From positions 1 through 64,000 of the forward strand of contig CANLWG010000014.1 in the NCBI GenBank assembly GCA_947494715.1: a stretch of 64,000 bases of DNA, in the 5' to 3' direction. The notes beneath the pieces were generated by a model that saw only the letters and a program-made list of their open reading frames with translations, was not told the DNA's origin and searched no databases. Shown piece by piece: positions 8,033 through 15,724 of the stretch; the stretch's first letter is position 1; every line of letters begins with the position of its first letter. The DNA is from an uncultured Flavobacteriaceae bacterium. Lineage in GTDB: Bacteria > Bacteroidota > Bacteroidia > Flavobacteriales > Flavobacteriaceae. A program made the position numbers and the translations under genes.

Positions 8033-8386
8033 CTATTGATTATCTGGTACGATTTCTATATCCGTAATTTCAAAAAAATCTGCGCATATATCCTCAAACT
8101 CGAATGACTCATAGATAAAACCACTGAAGTTTACTTTCAGGCCGTCGATTTCAAATTCAATCTCAAAGTTGCATGGAAACAGTACACTTGTTGGGTTTCT
8201 CTCAAGTCGTTCGTCCGGATCAATAAGATATCCGCAATCTCCATTGAAAATAACAGTGCCGTTGATATTATTTACAATGGTTACTATTCTCCTCCCTTCA
8301 TCTTGAAAACAACCGGCAGTCGGTTCATCATCAGAACAGGAAAAAAGTACCAAAACGGTGAGTAGAAGCGAACAATATTTCATCAT
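8033..8386 (-). CDS. Small lipoprotein of unknown function
   Basis: A 117-residue protein with a signal peptide ending in the lipobox LFSC (Cys 17), followed by the acidic SDDEP linker common in surface-exposed Bacteroidota lipoproteins. The mature part has three further cysteines and beta-rich segments (such as RIVTIVNNINGTV). No family recognised. It is a single gene between the IS remnant and a divergent small ORF. Confidence 0.65.
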   Translation of the reverse strand: MMKYCSLLLTVLVLFSCSDDEPTAGCFQDEGRRIVTIVNNINGTVIFNGDCGYLIDPDERLERNPTSVLFPCNFEIEFEIDGLKVNFSGFIYESFEFEDICADFFEITDIEIVPDNQ

Positions 8387-8531
8387 GGTTTAAATAAGAT
8401 GACTAATTTAGTAATGGTTGCTTTTAAATTCAGAGTTCAAATAAAGGATAAGTTCATAAAGAACCCTTGCATAGATTTAACTTTTTCGTGAACGGAATTT
8501 GAAATATATTTAGCACTTACCAAAGCCGACC

Positions 8532-8735
8532 ATGACCGAAAATATAAGAAGAATGTTCAAGCAGATGGACCATAATACCAAGGAAGAAGCCTTGGTCTGC
8601 CTAAAAAAAGAGTTTAAACTCCAAAATAGGAAACTAATAATAGACGGATGGATTTTAGGCGGACTCATACCCGAGGCATATCAAGAGAGAACCGTCAAAC
8701 TGTTTCAAAATCTATTAGGAAGCAGCAGTCTTTAA
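8532..8735 (+). CDS. Small helical protein of unknown function
   Basis: A 67-residue cytoplasmic protein, charged in its first half (NIRRMFKQMDHNTKEEALVC) and ending in a short amphipathic helix. The ATG is at 8532. A near-consensus -7 element (TATATTTA) lies about 25 bases upstream. No family recognised. It may be a small accessory gene carried with the nearby mobile DNA. Confidence 0.45.
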   Translation: MTENIRRMFKQMDHNTKEEALVCLKKEFKLQNRKLIIDGWILGGLIPEAYQERTVKLFQNLLGSSSL

Positions 8736-8835
8736 AAACGAAATAAAAAGAACTGAACTAAGGACCATAGTTCAAATTAAGGATTGTTTGTTCAATAGGT
8801 GATTCAGGGTAATTTGTTTTTATAAGCCATATCAA

Positions 8836-9333
8836 ATGAGAGTACATATCAGGCAAGCTACTATGGAAGACATGGAGGGAATTCTGGAAATCGTCAATCA
8901 CGAAATTCTTCATACAACTGTGCTATACCATTATGAGAAACTGTCCCTTGAACAGCAAAGAAAATGGTTCAAAAGAAAAACGGAGGATGGAATGCCGGTT
9001 CTCGTTGCCGAATTAAGCTCCAAGGTGGTCGGTTACGGTACATTTGGTATTTTCAGACCATGGGATGCCTATCGATTTAGCGTGGAACACTCTATTTACG
9101 TCCATAAGGATTACAGACATATGGGTATAGGAAAGTTGTTGATGTCCAGATTAATCGACATTGCAAAACAAAATGGTTATCATACCATGATAGCTGGGGT
9201 GGACGGTTCCAGTGATGAAAGCTTCAAATTTCATAAAAAGTTCGGTTTTGAAGAAGTAGGGACCTTTAAGGAGATAGGACACAAGTTCGATAAGTGGCTG
9301 GACTTGAGATTTCTTCAATTATTTCTAGAATGA
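8836..9333 (+). CDS. GNAT acetyltransferase of the PAT/phosphinothricin type
   Basis: A 165-residue protein beginning I-R-Q-A-T-x-x-D-M. It has the acetyl-CoA pyrophosphate loop Y-R-H-M-G-I-G-K-L-L at about residues 94-103, followed by H-T-M-I-A-G-V-D and F-H-K-K-F-G-F. The last pattern is typical of the phosphinothricin/methionine-sulfoximine acetyltransferase branch. The usual role is N-acetylation of amino-acid-like toxins; the true substrate is not shown by the sequence. Single gene; the ATG at 8836 is the natural start. Confidence 0.82.
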   Translation: MRVHIRQATMEDMEGILEIVNHEILHTTVLYHYEKLSLEQQRKWFKRKTEDGMPVLVAELSSKVVGYGTFGIFRPWDAYRFSVEHSIYVHKDYRHMGIGKLLMSRLIDIAKQNGYHTMIAGVDGSSDESFKFHKKFGFEEVGTFKEIGHKFDKWLDLRFLQLFLE

Positions 9334-9431
9334 GATTGCAGCTATTTTGAAACCTAACCTTTTAACAGTACCTGAAATTCAAAAACCTGAACTTGGAAAG
9401 TTCAAATAACCGACAAGACTAGTTCATATAA

Positions 9432-9875
9432 ATGAGGTTCGCCCATACAAATATCGTAAGTATCGATTGGAAATTGCTAGTGGATTTTTATGTAAAAACA
9501 TTCAACTGCAAAATTGTACCTCCATTTAGAAACCAATCAGGAGCCTGGCTCGAAAAAGGAACTGGCTTAAAAAATGCCAATTTGGAAGGAGCCCACCTAT
9601 TGCTTCCGGGCTATGGCGAAAAAGGCCCCACTCTTGAAATTTACCAATACGAAAATATCGAAAATCAAAATCCGGTATCGCCAAACAAAAGGGGTTTTGG
9701 TCATATTGCTTTTGAGGTTGAGAGTGTGGAATTGGTTCTTGAGGTTTTGGAAAGAAATGGTGGAAGGACTTCCGGGGAGATTACGAGGAGAAAAGTTGAT
9801 GGGGTTGGAGAAATTACCTTTGTATATGCCAGAGACCCGGAAGGGAATTTGATTGAATTACAAAGTTGGACATAA
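9432..9875 (+). CDS. VOC-family (glyoxalase/bleomycin resistance fold) protein
   Basis: A 147-residue protein with two beta-alpha-beta-beta-beta modules. An N-terminal H-T-N-I segment, G-F-G-H-I-A-F-E-V in the middle and R-D-P-E-G-N-L-I-E-L-Q near the end give the usual metal-binding His and Glu positions. It resembles lactoylglutathione-lyase-like enzymes, but VOC members vary widely and the substrate cannot be read from the sequence. Cytoplasmic, single gene after the GNAT gene. Confidence 0.8.
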   Translation: MRFAHTNIVSIDWKLLVDFYVKTFNCKIVPPFRNQSGAWLEKGTGLKNANLEGAHLLLPGYGEKGPTLEIYQYENIENQNPVSPNKRGFGHIAFEVESVELVLEVLERNGGRTSGEITRRKVDGVGEITFVYARDPEGNLIELQSWT

Positions 9876-9940
9876 AGCCGTTATACCACTTTCAGTCCTA
9901 TAAAAAGGACGGACCAAATTCACCAAAGTTCAAAGAAACG

Positions 9941-10009
9941 ATGTTCGGGTTATTTAAAAAAAGGACATATCAGATAGATTTCTCAGAAGACAACAAAGAA
10001 CAATATTAA
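9941..10009 (+). CDS. Very short ORF, possible gene remnant
   Basis: A 22-codon frame beginning MFGLFKKR. The start resembles the beginning of longer Bacteroidota proteins, so it may be a truncated relic rather than a functional peptide. Nothing else supports it. Confidence 0.2.
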   Translation: MFGLFKKRTYQIDFSEDNKEQY

Positions 10010-10051
10010 AATCAGTATTGTCTAAAATGCACGACGGGTTAAACTTATGTT

Positions 10052-10309
10052 TTAAAGCCCTAAACCTTTACCCCTTCTTTTTTTGGTATTTTCTTTCCTA
10101 CTTTGATTGATAGATTTATCGAGTCGCTTATTTTTGAAAAGTTTGGTTTCATCAATAAACTGTTGCATGCCTAGATGCATAGGGTTGGAAGGAATAATTT
10201 TTTCTTGATTTTCGAGAATATGGGATTTGAGGTTGAGTTCCTCTGCCAAACGATAGCCAAGGTTAAAAGCACTCTTAAACTTTTCATCAATTTTGATTTC
10301 TTCTTCCAT
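10052..10309 (-). CDS. Small basic protein coupled to the excisionase-like gene
   Basis: An 85-residue protein with an acidic start and a strongly basic C-terminus (ending KKRRGKGLGL). The start is 2 bases after the stop of the helix-turn-helix gene at 10312-10581, so the two are probably translated together. No family recognised. The lysine/arginine tail suggests nucleic-acid binding. Pairs like this occur in the control region of Bacteroidota integrative elements. Confidence 0.55.
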   Translation of the reverse strand: MEEEIKIDEKFKSAFNLGYRLAEELNLKSHILENQEKIIPSNPMHLGMQQFIDETKLFKNKRLDKSINQSRKENTKKRRGKGLGL

Positions 10310-10311
10310 AA

Positions 10312-10581
10312 CTAAAATGTTTCTCGGGCGTGTTTCTCTATGTATTCCATAATAGACTCCCTGTCGTAAAGAATAATTTTCCTATGAGGCTGTGAAAACC
10401 TAATTTTTCCTTCGTCTCTCAATTTTTGAAGGGTTGTTGTAGATTTTATTTTGAGGATGGACATGGCTTCCCCACCATCAATCCACTTTTCAGGTGCGCC
10501 CTGTCTTTTAGATTCGACATGTTCAATCACCTTTTTAAACAAGGCATAAAAGGCTTCCTCCTGTAGACAAACAACTTGCAT
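10312..10581 (-). CDS. Excisionase-like helix-turn-helix protein
   Basis: An 89-residue protein. The C-terminal part (about residues 30-85) matches the HTH_17/MerR-like Xis fold: W-I-D-G-G-E-A-M-x-I-L then K-S-T-T-T-L-Q-K-L-R-D-E-G-K-I, a wing (S-Q-P-H-R-K-I-I-L-Y) and D-R-E-S-I. Such proteins direct tyrosine-recombinase excision of integrative elements. No integrase gene is in the window, so this looks like a remnant. A tRNA gene, the usual target of such elements, lies 314 bp away, with 11-bp tandem repeats between. Confidence 0.78.
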   Translation of the reverse strand: MQVVCLQEEAFYALFKKVIEHVESKRQGAPEKWIDGGEAMSILKIKSTTTLQKLRDEGKIRFSQPHRKIILYDRESIMEYIEKHARETF

Positions 10582-10823
10582 AAATCAAAATGGGCTGTTA
10601 TAATTCTTAAACCAACAATATATATCATAATGCTCTTTGCTAAACGATTTATTAGATAAAAGGTATAAAAAAGTCAATAAATCGTGGATGGATAAAGAAA
10701 ATCAAAAAAGTTCGCTTTTGTAAATAACGATCAATATGGCAAATCCCATATTTTCACATAAACGATGTAATAACGGAACGGCCTGAGGCAAAAAAGCAAA
10801 ATACTAAATGTTTTATCCCGAAA

Positions 10824-10845
10824 AAAGCACGCTGAAAGCACGCTG
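10824..10845 (+). repeat. Tandem 11-bp repeat (two exact copies)
   Basis: AAAGCACGCTG occurs at 10824-10834 and 10835-10845. It lies between the excisionase-like gene and the tRNA terminator, where recombinase or Xis arm-binding sites are often found. Confidence 0.6.
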
Positions 10846-10856
10846 TTAAAACCAAA

Positions 10857-10884
10857 AAGCAGCTACATATCTATGTAACTGCTT
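10857..10884 (-). terminator. Intrinsic terminator of the tRNA transcript
   Basis: A 13-bp stem (10857-10869 with 10872-10884, one G-U pair on the minus strand) followed on the minus strand by a run of U from the A stretch at 10854-10858. It starts 10 bases after the tRNA 3' end, so it is well placed to end the tRNA transcript. Confidence 0.8.
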
Positions 10885-10894
10885 GATTAATAAG

Positions 10895-10968
10895 TGGTCC
10901 CACCTGGGCTCGAACCAGGGACCCCCTGATTATGAGTCAGGTGCTCTAACCAACTGAGCTATAGGACC
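10895..10968 (-). tRNA. tRNA with CAT anticodon (Met, or Ile2)
   Basis: A complete 74-nt cloverleaf on the minus strand. The acceptor stem is GGTCCTA with TGGGACC (one G-T pair), the D-arm is GCTC/GAGC, and the anticodon stem CCTGA/TCAGG closes the loop CTCATAA with anticodon CAT at 10934-10932. The T-arm contains GGTTCGAGCC. The discriminator is A and CCA is not encoded. It is not an initiator tRNA, because the first pair is G-C. Elongator Met and lysidine-modified Ile2 cannot be separated by eye. A strong terminator follows. Confidence 0.95.
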
Positions 10969-10990
10969 ATTGTATTCACTAAATTAAACT

Positions 10991-11090
10991 GGTACCGCTC
11001 TAACCCCGTCCGAACGGTGAACACGTTCATCCGGACGGGCAACTGAGCCCCGACTGCCATATGGGCAGGTATAGGACCCGCAAATTGCGG
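10991..11090 (-). other. Partial tRNA copy interrupted by palindromes; possible structured RNA
   Basis: Three blocks equal 26 consecutive bases of the neighbouring tRNA (10943-10968, its nucleotides 1-26): 10997-11004, 11040-11048 and 11070-11078, all exact and in order. Between them are two GC-rich palindromic inserts. Insert one is 11005-11039, with CCCGTCCG pairing CGGACGGG. Insert two is 11049-11069, containing CTGCC pairing GGCAG. A third palindrome (CCGCAA-A-TTGCGG) is at 11078-11090. On the minus strand GGTCC can pair with GGTACC (10991-10996, one bulged base), and the D-stem GCTC/GAGC can still form. The fragment could therefore fold as a closed three-way junction. It lies upstream of the tRNA on the same strand. 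Remnant or RNA gene is undecided. Confidence 0.6.
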
Positions 11091-11138
11091 ATGCAATATT
11101 ACCACTTATTTTTAAGGGTTGCAAGGTATTTTTACCAG

Positions 11139-11546
11139 CTAACCCGGGATATCCTGGCACAATTCCACCAAAACCCCATTAGAGGTCTTGGGATGCAAAA
11201 AAGCGACCAGTTTATTGTCCGCTCCCTTTTTTGGGGTTTCATTCAGTACAATAAACCCCTCTTCTTTTAATCGCCCTATTTCAGAAACTATATCGTCCAC
11301 GGCAAAGGCAATATGATGTATGCCCTCACCTTTTTTTTCGATGAACTTGGTAATGGGACTATTTTCGTTGGTTCCCTCCAGCAGCTCAATTTTATTGGGA
11401 CCCGATTCAAAAAATGAGGTGCGAACACCCTCCGAGGCCACTTCTTCCAGCTTATAGGCAGGTTTGCCAAAGAGTTTTTTGAAAAGTTCATTGGAATTGT
11501 CCAAATCCTTTACCGCAATACCAATATGTTCTATTTTGTCCATCAT
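11139..11546 (-). CDS. mce: Methylmalonyl-CoA epimerase
   Basis: A 135-residue VOC-fold enzyme with the metal-ligand pattern of the family: I-E-H-I-G-I-A-V at the start, G-I-H-H-I-A-F-A-V at about residues 75-85, and V-L-V-E-L-C-Q at the end. It interconverts (R)- and (S)-methylmalonyl-CoA in propionate and branched-chain metabolism. No mutase gene is in the window. It is divergent from rbfA, with a candidate promoter at 11593-11619. The tRNA and its partial copy lie downstream on the same strand, so read-through transcription is possible. Confidence 0.88.
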   Translation of the reverse strand: MMDKIEHIGIAVKDLDNSNELFKKLFGKPAYKLEEVASEGVRTSFFESGPNKIELLEGTNENSPITKFIEKKGEGIHHIAFAVDDIVSEIGRLKEEGFIVLNETPKKGADNKLVAFLHPKTSNGVLVELCQDIPG

Positions 11547-11592
11547 ATTACAAATGCTTTTGTTAAATCATTGCTTTTCTTGGTTTAGAGGC

Positions 11593-11619
11593 CAAAATTA
11601 GGTGTTGTAAATGTACCAA
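11593..11619 (-). promoter_or_regulatory. Candidate promoter of mce
   Basis: On the minus strand TTG (11619-11617), 16 bases, then TAATTTTG (11600-11593), matching the Bacteroidota -33/-7 consensus. The leader would be about 40 nt. Confidence 0.5.
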
Positions 11620-11644
11620 ATGATGAGGAAAGTCATAAAAGGCC

Positions 11645-11652
11645 TACTTTTG
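11645..11652 (+). promoter_or_regulatory. -7 element directly before rbfA
   Basis: TACTTTTG matches TAnnTTTG and ends four bases before the rbfA ATG, which implies a leaderless or nearly leaderless transcript. No well-spaced TTG is visible upstream. Confidence 0.45.
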
Positions 11653-11656
11653 CACA

Positions 11657-12049
11657 ATGGAATCACAACGTCAGAAAAAAATTGCGGGAATCATTCAAAA
11701 AGATATTGCCGATATCCTACAACGTGCGGCAATGGATGGTGGATTGAACGGTATCTTGATTTCGGTAACCAAGGTGTCCGTCACCGCGGACCTTTCCATT
11801 GCTAAGGTATACTTGAGCATTTTTCCAAATACGGATTCCGAAGAATTGCTGGAAGGGATCAAATCCAACGAACCTTTGATCAAGCATGAATTGGCCCAAC
11901 GTACACGCCATCAATTGCGGCGATTTCCGGAATTGCAATTTTTAATTGACGACTCCCTGGATTATATCGAAAACATTGATAAATCCCTTAAAGGTAGCGA
12001 AAACCCCATAGAAAACAGGGATTTGTTGGATAAGCGCAAAAAACTATAA
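11657..12049 (+). CDS. rbfA: Ribosome-binding factor A
   Basis: A 130-residue KH-like protein. It begins with S-Q-R-Q-K-K-I-A-G-I-I-Q-K-D-I-A-D-I-L and has the V-S-V-T-A-D-L-S-I-A-K-V-Y-L-S strand and R-x-R-H-Q-L-R-R-F-P-E-L-Q-F near the end, all standard for RbfA. It helps mature the 5' end of 16S rRNA and late 30S subunits, notably in the cold. The FtsX-like permease gene starts two bases after the stop, the usual flavobacterial order. Confidence 0.93.
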   Translation: MESQRQKKIAGIIQKDIADILQRAAMDGGLNGILISVTKVSVTADLSIAKVYLSIFPNTDSEELLEGIKSNEPLIKHELAQRTRHQLRRFPELQFLIDDSLDYIENIDKSLKGSENPIENRDLLDKRKKL

Positions 12050-12051
12050 GC

Positions 12052-13257
12052 TTGAACTTTCCGCTCTATATCGCTAAACGCTACATACGTTCAAAAAGCA
12101 GCCAAAATGCGGTGAACATTATCAATTTCATTACCTTTTTTGTAATTGTAATCGGTTCGGCGGCCTTGTTCATAGTGCTTTCGGGTTTTGCTGGGCTAAA
12201 AACCTTTAGCCTTTCCTTTAGTGATACTTTTGATCCCGATTTAAAAGCTGTTCCGGCCTATGGAAAATTCTTTTCAATTTCACCCGAACAGGAAAGGGCC
12301 CTGGGAGAAATCAATGGGGTTCTCGTCTTCTCGAAGGAGTTGGAAGAGCAAGTACTTTTGACCCATAAGGAAAAATTCACCACCGCTTCAGTTAAGGGAG
12401 TGGATTCCAATTATACCAAAGTGACGGACGTGGACAGCATAGTCTATTATGGGGATTGGGCCCTTGATCAACGGCGGGGCGTGGTCGGTATAGGAATTGT
12501 CAATCAGTTAGGTGTAACTATAAACCAGTTTAGGAATCCCTTGGAAATTATTGCCTTTAAACCTGGAAAAGGAGGCATATCGCAATCGAGACCTGAAAAC
12601 CTGTACAATGCCCTACCTTTCTTTGTTAGCGGTACCTATAGTATTGAGGAGAACTTGGACAATACATATGTATTTGCCGATCTGTCCTTGGCCCAGGCAC
12701 TTTTCGAAAAGGACAGTACACAAATTTCGGGCGTTAACTTCAAGCTTGATCAAAAAGCCGACGTTGCTGATATACGAAAAAAAATTACCGAGGTTATGGG
12801 CAATGAAATCGTTGTCAAGAATCGTCAGGAACTTCATACTACCTTGCACCGAATGCTAAATACCGAAAATTTGGCGACCTATCTTATCTTTACCCTAGTG
12901 CTAATCATTGCACTTTTCAATGTAGTGGGAGCCATTATTATGATGATTTTGGACAAGCAACAGAATTCAAAGACCCTGTTCAGTTTGGGCACTACCCTTA
13001 AGGAGCTTCGTAGCATCTATTTTGTACAAGGTGTCATCGTAACCGCGGCAGGTGGATTTATCGGTGTGCTATTCGGATCCTTGTTAATCTGGTCACAGCT
13101 CTTCTTTGGATGGCTGAAGATAACACCATCGTTGGCATACCCTGTAGAATATAATATGATGAACGTATTGGTGGTTTTAGCAACCATAATAGTCCTAGGT
13201 ATCATCGCCTCCAAAATTGCAAGCAGCCGAATTACCAAAAAGCTTATCGCCCCTTAA
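12052..13257 (+). CDS. FtsX/LolC-E-like ABC transporter permease
   Basis: A 401-residue inner-membrane protein with one N-terminal transmembrane helix (about 22-45), a large periplasmic MacB-type domain (about 50-270) and three C-terminal helices (about 278-300, 322-350 and 368-390). This is the LolC/E and FtsX layout. The start is a TTG at 12052, two bases after rbfA; the sequence MNFPLYIAKRYI fits the family start, so the rare codon is credible. No ATP-binding partner is adjacent; in this phylum such permeases often pair with a distant LolD. Its end overlaps dusB by 4 bp, convergently. Confidence 0.85.
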   Translation: MNFPLYIAKRYIRSKSSQNAVNIINFITFFVIVIGSAALFIVLSGFAGLKTFSLSFSDTFDPDLKAVPAYGKFFSISPEQERALGEINGVLVFSKELEEQVLLTHKEKFTTASVKGVDSNYTKVTDVDSIVYYGDWALDQRRGVVGIGIVNQLGVTINQFRNPLEIIAFKPGKGGISQSRPENLYNALPFFVSGTYSIEENLDNTYVFADLSLAQALFEKDSTQISGVNFKLDQKADVADIRKKITEVMGNEIVVKNRQELHTTLHRMLNTENLATYLIFTLVLIIALFNVVGAIIMMILDKQQNSKTLFSLGTTLKELRSIYFVQGVIVTAAGGFIGVLFGSLLIWSQLFFGWLKITPSLAYPVEYNMMNVLVVLATIIVLGIIASKIASSRITKKLIAP

Positions 13258-14249
13258 TCCACAAACTCAAAATCAACGAATTTTTCCAGTACTTCATCGA
13301 AAGTGGCAAAGACGTCTGCCGAATCATCGCTGGTGACCATTTTCATACGATACTCCTTAAAATGGGGAATCCCCTTAAAATAGTTCGTATAATGGCGGCG
13401 GGTTTCAAAAACCCCTAATTTTTCACCTTTCCAATCTATGGCCATTTGCAAATGGCGGCGGGCGGCATCCACGCGCTCTTCCATAGTAGGCGGTAAGAGG
13501 TGTGTTCCCGTTTTAAAGTAGTGTTTTATTTCCTTAAAAAACCACGGATAGCCAATACTGGCACGCCCGATCATTGCCCCGTCCAGTCCGTAAGCGTCCC
13601 GCATGCGCATTGCGGCTTCCGGAGAATCCACATCCCCATTACCAAATACCGGTATGCGCATTCTGGAATTGTTCTTCACTTCAGCTATGGGCCGCCAATC
13701 GGCCTCACCCTTGTACATTTGCACCCTTGTACGCCCATGGATGGCGATGGCCTGGCAACCTACATCCTGCAAACGCTCCGCCACCTCTACGATTTTAATG
13801 GAATCCTGGTCCCAACCCAAGCGGGTCTTTACGGTAACCGGGAGTTTTGTGTGTTGTACCATGGCCTTGGTTAGGGAGACCATTTTGTTAATATCCTTAA
13901 GAATGCCCGCACCTGCGCCTTTGGAAACTACCTTTTTCACGGGGCATCCAAAATTGATATCAATAATATCCGGATTTGACTGTTCCACAATCTCTACAGA
14001 TTGTAACATAGAATCTAGATTGGCTCCAAAAATCTGTATGCCCACAGGGCGTTCCTTCTCGTAGATATCCAACTTCATAACGCTCTTGGCAGCATCACGA
14101 ATCAAGCCTTCGGAAGAAATAAATTCGGTATAGACCACGTCCGCCCCTTGTTCCTTGCACAGGGTTCGGAAAGGGGGATCGCTTACATCTTCCATTGGGG
14201 CGAGCAGCAATGGGAAATCCGGTAACTGTATGTCTCCTATTTTGGGCAT
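13254..14249 (-). CDS. dusB: tRNA-dihydrouridine synthase B
   Basis: A 331-residue FMN enzyme with a TIM barrel. It shows L-A-P-M-E-D-V-S-D-P-P-F-R at the start, the D-I-N-F-G-C-P segment with the catalytic Cys in V-x-K-V-V-S-K-G-A-G-A, the H-G-R-T-R-V-Q-M-Y-K-G-E-A-D-W segment and the G-N-G-D-V motif near residue 200. It reduces uridines in tRNA D-loops. A good promoter lies at 14274-14302. Confidence 0.93.
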   Translation of the reverse strand: MPKIGDIQLPDFPLLLAPMEDVSDPPFRTLCKEQGADVVYTEFISSEGLIRDAAKSVMKLDIYEKERPVGIQIFGANLDSMLQSVEIVEQSNPDIIDINFGCPVKKVVSKGAGAGILKDINKMVSLTKAMVQHTKLPVTVKTRLGWDQDSIKIVEVAERLQDVGCQAIAIHGRTRVQMYKGEADWRPIAEVKNNSRMRIPVFGNGDVDSPEAAMRMRDAYGLDGAMIGRASIGYPWFFKEIKHYFKTGTHLLPPTMEERVDAARRHLQMAIDWKGEKLGVFETRRHYTNYFKGIPHFKEYRMKMVTSDDSADVFATFDEVLEKFVDFEFVD

Positions 14250-14273
14250 GTCCTTTAGAGTTCTTCAGAGAAT

Positions 14274-14302
14274 CAAAATTAAACAAATCAACCCGTATCC
14301 AA
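14274..14302 (-). promoter_or_regulatory. Candidate promoter of dusB
   Basis: On the minus strand TTG (14302-14300), 18 bases, then TAATTTTG (14281-14274). Consensus and spacing match Bacteroidota promoters; the leader is about 20 nt. Confidence 0.6.
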
Positions 14303-14410
14303 TAATTTTATCAATAGACCATAAAATTGAATACGATAGCCAAAATTTTGGCGTTAATTGAGAATGATATTTTACTTTAGCCTTGATAAACACATTATTA
14401 TAATACCCAA

Positions 14411-15565
14411 ATGAAAAGTCCCCTATATTTCATCATAATTTCTTTGTTTTTGCTCAGTTGTTCCAAAAGCGAGGAGCCTACAATACCTCCATCAGAGCAA
14501 CAAAAACTTCCCGAAGAAGAGATTGTTACCGAGAAAATTCATGATGGCTATGTTGAGCTTAAAACACAAGTTGAAGTCAATATGTTTGGCGAATTAAAAT
14601 ATACGCAAATAGAGGGTGGATTAAAAATTAGTGGTACGGACATTTCTGATTTGACGCCTTTAGAAAGTTTGACAAAGATTTCTGGAGGAGGTTTGACGAT
14701 TATTGACAACTCAATTTTGGAATCCCTAAAAGGCTTACAAAATTTAACATCTCTTGGAACTCAATTTGCAAATCTTATTATATCCGGCAATGATGCTCTA
14801 ACCTCCTTGACAGGTCTTGAAAAGCTTTCAGATATTGCAATCCTAAAAGTAGAAGGCAATGGCACTCTAACTACGATTTCAGGCTTGGATAATCTTAAAT
14901 CCGTAGGGAGTCTAAGTATTTCAGGCAACCTGAAGTTAAAATCGATTAGTGGCTTTAATAGCCTCGAGAACATTGATGGTAGTTTTGAGCTTTATAACAA
15001 TCGTGAATTGGCGACTTTGGATGGCTTCCAAAATCTTGTTTCTGTTGATAAAGACTTTTTAGTAACATACAATGTCGAGTTAAATTCTTTGGAAGATTTT
15101 GAGAGTTTGGAGCATATAGGTTCCAATGTAGAAATAGCGTCAAACGACGAACTAATTGACTTGGATGGGTTTAAAAAAATTACATGGCTCCACGCAATCG
15201 AAATCACCAAAAATTCAAAGCTTCAAAATTTAAAAGGACTGGAGAGCCTTAAAACAGTAGAATACATTTTTGGTATAGCAGAAAATCCTTCTCTTGAATC
15301 AATAAACCATCTATCAAATTTAATATCCATAGGTTACGCTTCATATATTGTGGAAAATGTAAAGCTCACTACATTGCAAGGTCTTGAAAATTTAGAAGAT
15401 TCCGGATCATACAGGTTTTTAATCAAATATAATACCACATTAACCAATTTATGTTCAATACAAACTCTGATTCAAGAAATGGATGATGTGTCCAACATAG
15501 AAATCGAGTTTAACCTATTCAACCCAACACCACAAGAAGTGTTAAATGATAATTGTGCATTATGA
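14411..15565 (+). CDS. Lipoprotein with leucine-rich (receptor-L-domain-like) repeats
   Basis: A 384-residue protein with a signal peptide ending in the lipobox LLSC (Cys 17) and an acidic SKSEEP linker. From about residue 60 to 350 it has about ten degenerate repeats of 24-26 residues, pattern L-x-x-L-x-G-L-x-x-L-x-x-I-x-x-x-L-x-I-x-x-N, like bacterial receptor-L-domain/LRR proteins. It ends with a short cysteine-containing cap. It is probably displayed on the cell surface for binding; no ligand can be named. Single gene. Confidence 0.8.
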   Translation: MKSPLYFIIISLFLLSCSKSEEPTIPPSEQQKLPEEEIVTEKIHDGYVELKTQVEVNMFGELKYTQIEGGLKISGTDISDLTPLESLTKISGGGLTIIDNSILESLKGLQNLTSLGTQFANLIISGNDALTSLTGLEKLSDIAILKVEGNGTLTTISGLDNLKSVGSLSISGNLKLKSISGFNSLENIDGSFELYNNRELATLDGFQNLVSVDKDFLVTYNVELNSLEDFESLEHIGSNVEIASNDELIDLDGFKKITWLHAIEITKNSKLQNLKGLESLKTVEYIFGIAENPSLESINHLSNLISIGYASYIVENVKLTTLQGLENLEDSGSYRFLIKYNTTLTNLCSIQTLIQEMDDVSNIEIEFNLFNPTPQEVLNDNCAL

Positions 15566-15571
15566 ACTCCC

Positions 15572-15589
15572 TTGGAAAATAATTTCCAA
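15572..15589 (+). terminator. Weak hairpin after the LRR lipoprotein gene
   Basis: TTGGAAA (15572-15578) pairs with TTTCCAA (15583-15589) around ATAA, six bases after the stop. No U tract follows, so termination is uncertain. Confidence 0.35.
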
Positions 15590-15724
15590 CTTGACGGCCG
15601 ACCTTTCCTCGTTTTATCTATTTATTGTCCCTCAAAAATTACCCTATTAAAAAGTAGAGTATCCCAGTAAATAGGTGATTATATCCTACACGGTTGATAT
15701 CCAGCCAACTTTATGCCACATATC

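Noticed and set aside
10824-10845. CRISPR array
   Set aside because: Only two short 11-bp copies without spacers; no cas genes.
10895-10968. Initiator tRNA-fMet
   Set aside because: The first acceptor pair is a normal G-C rather than the mismatch typical of bacterial initiators.
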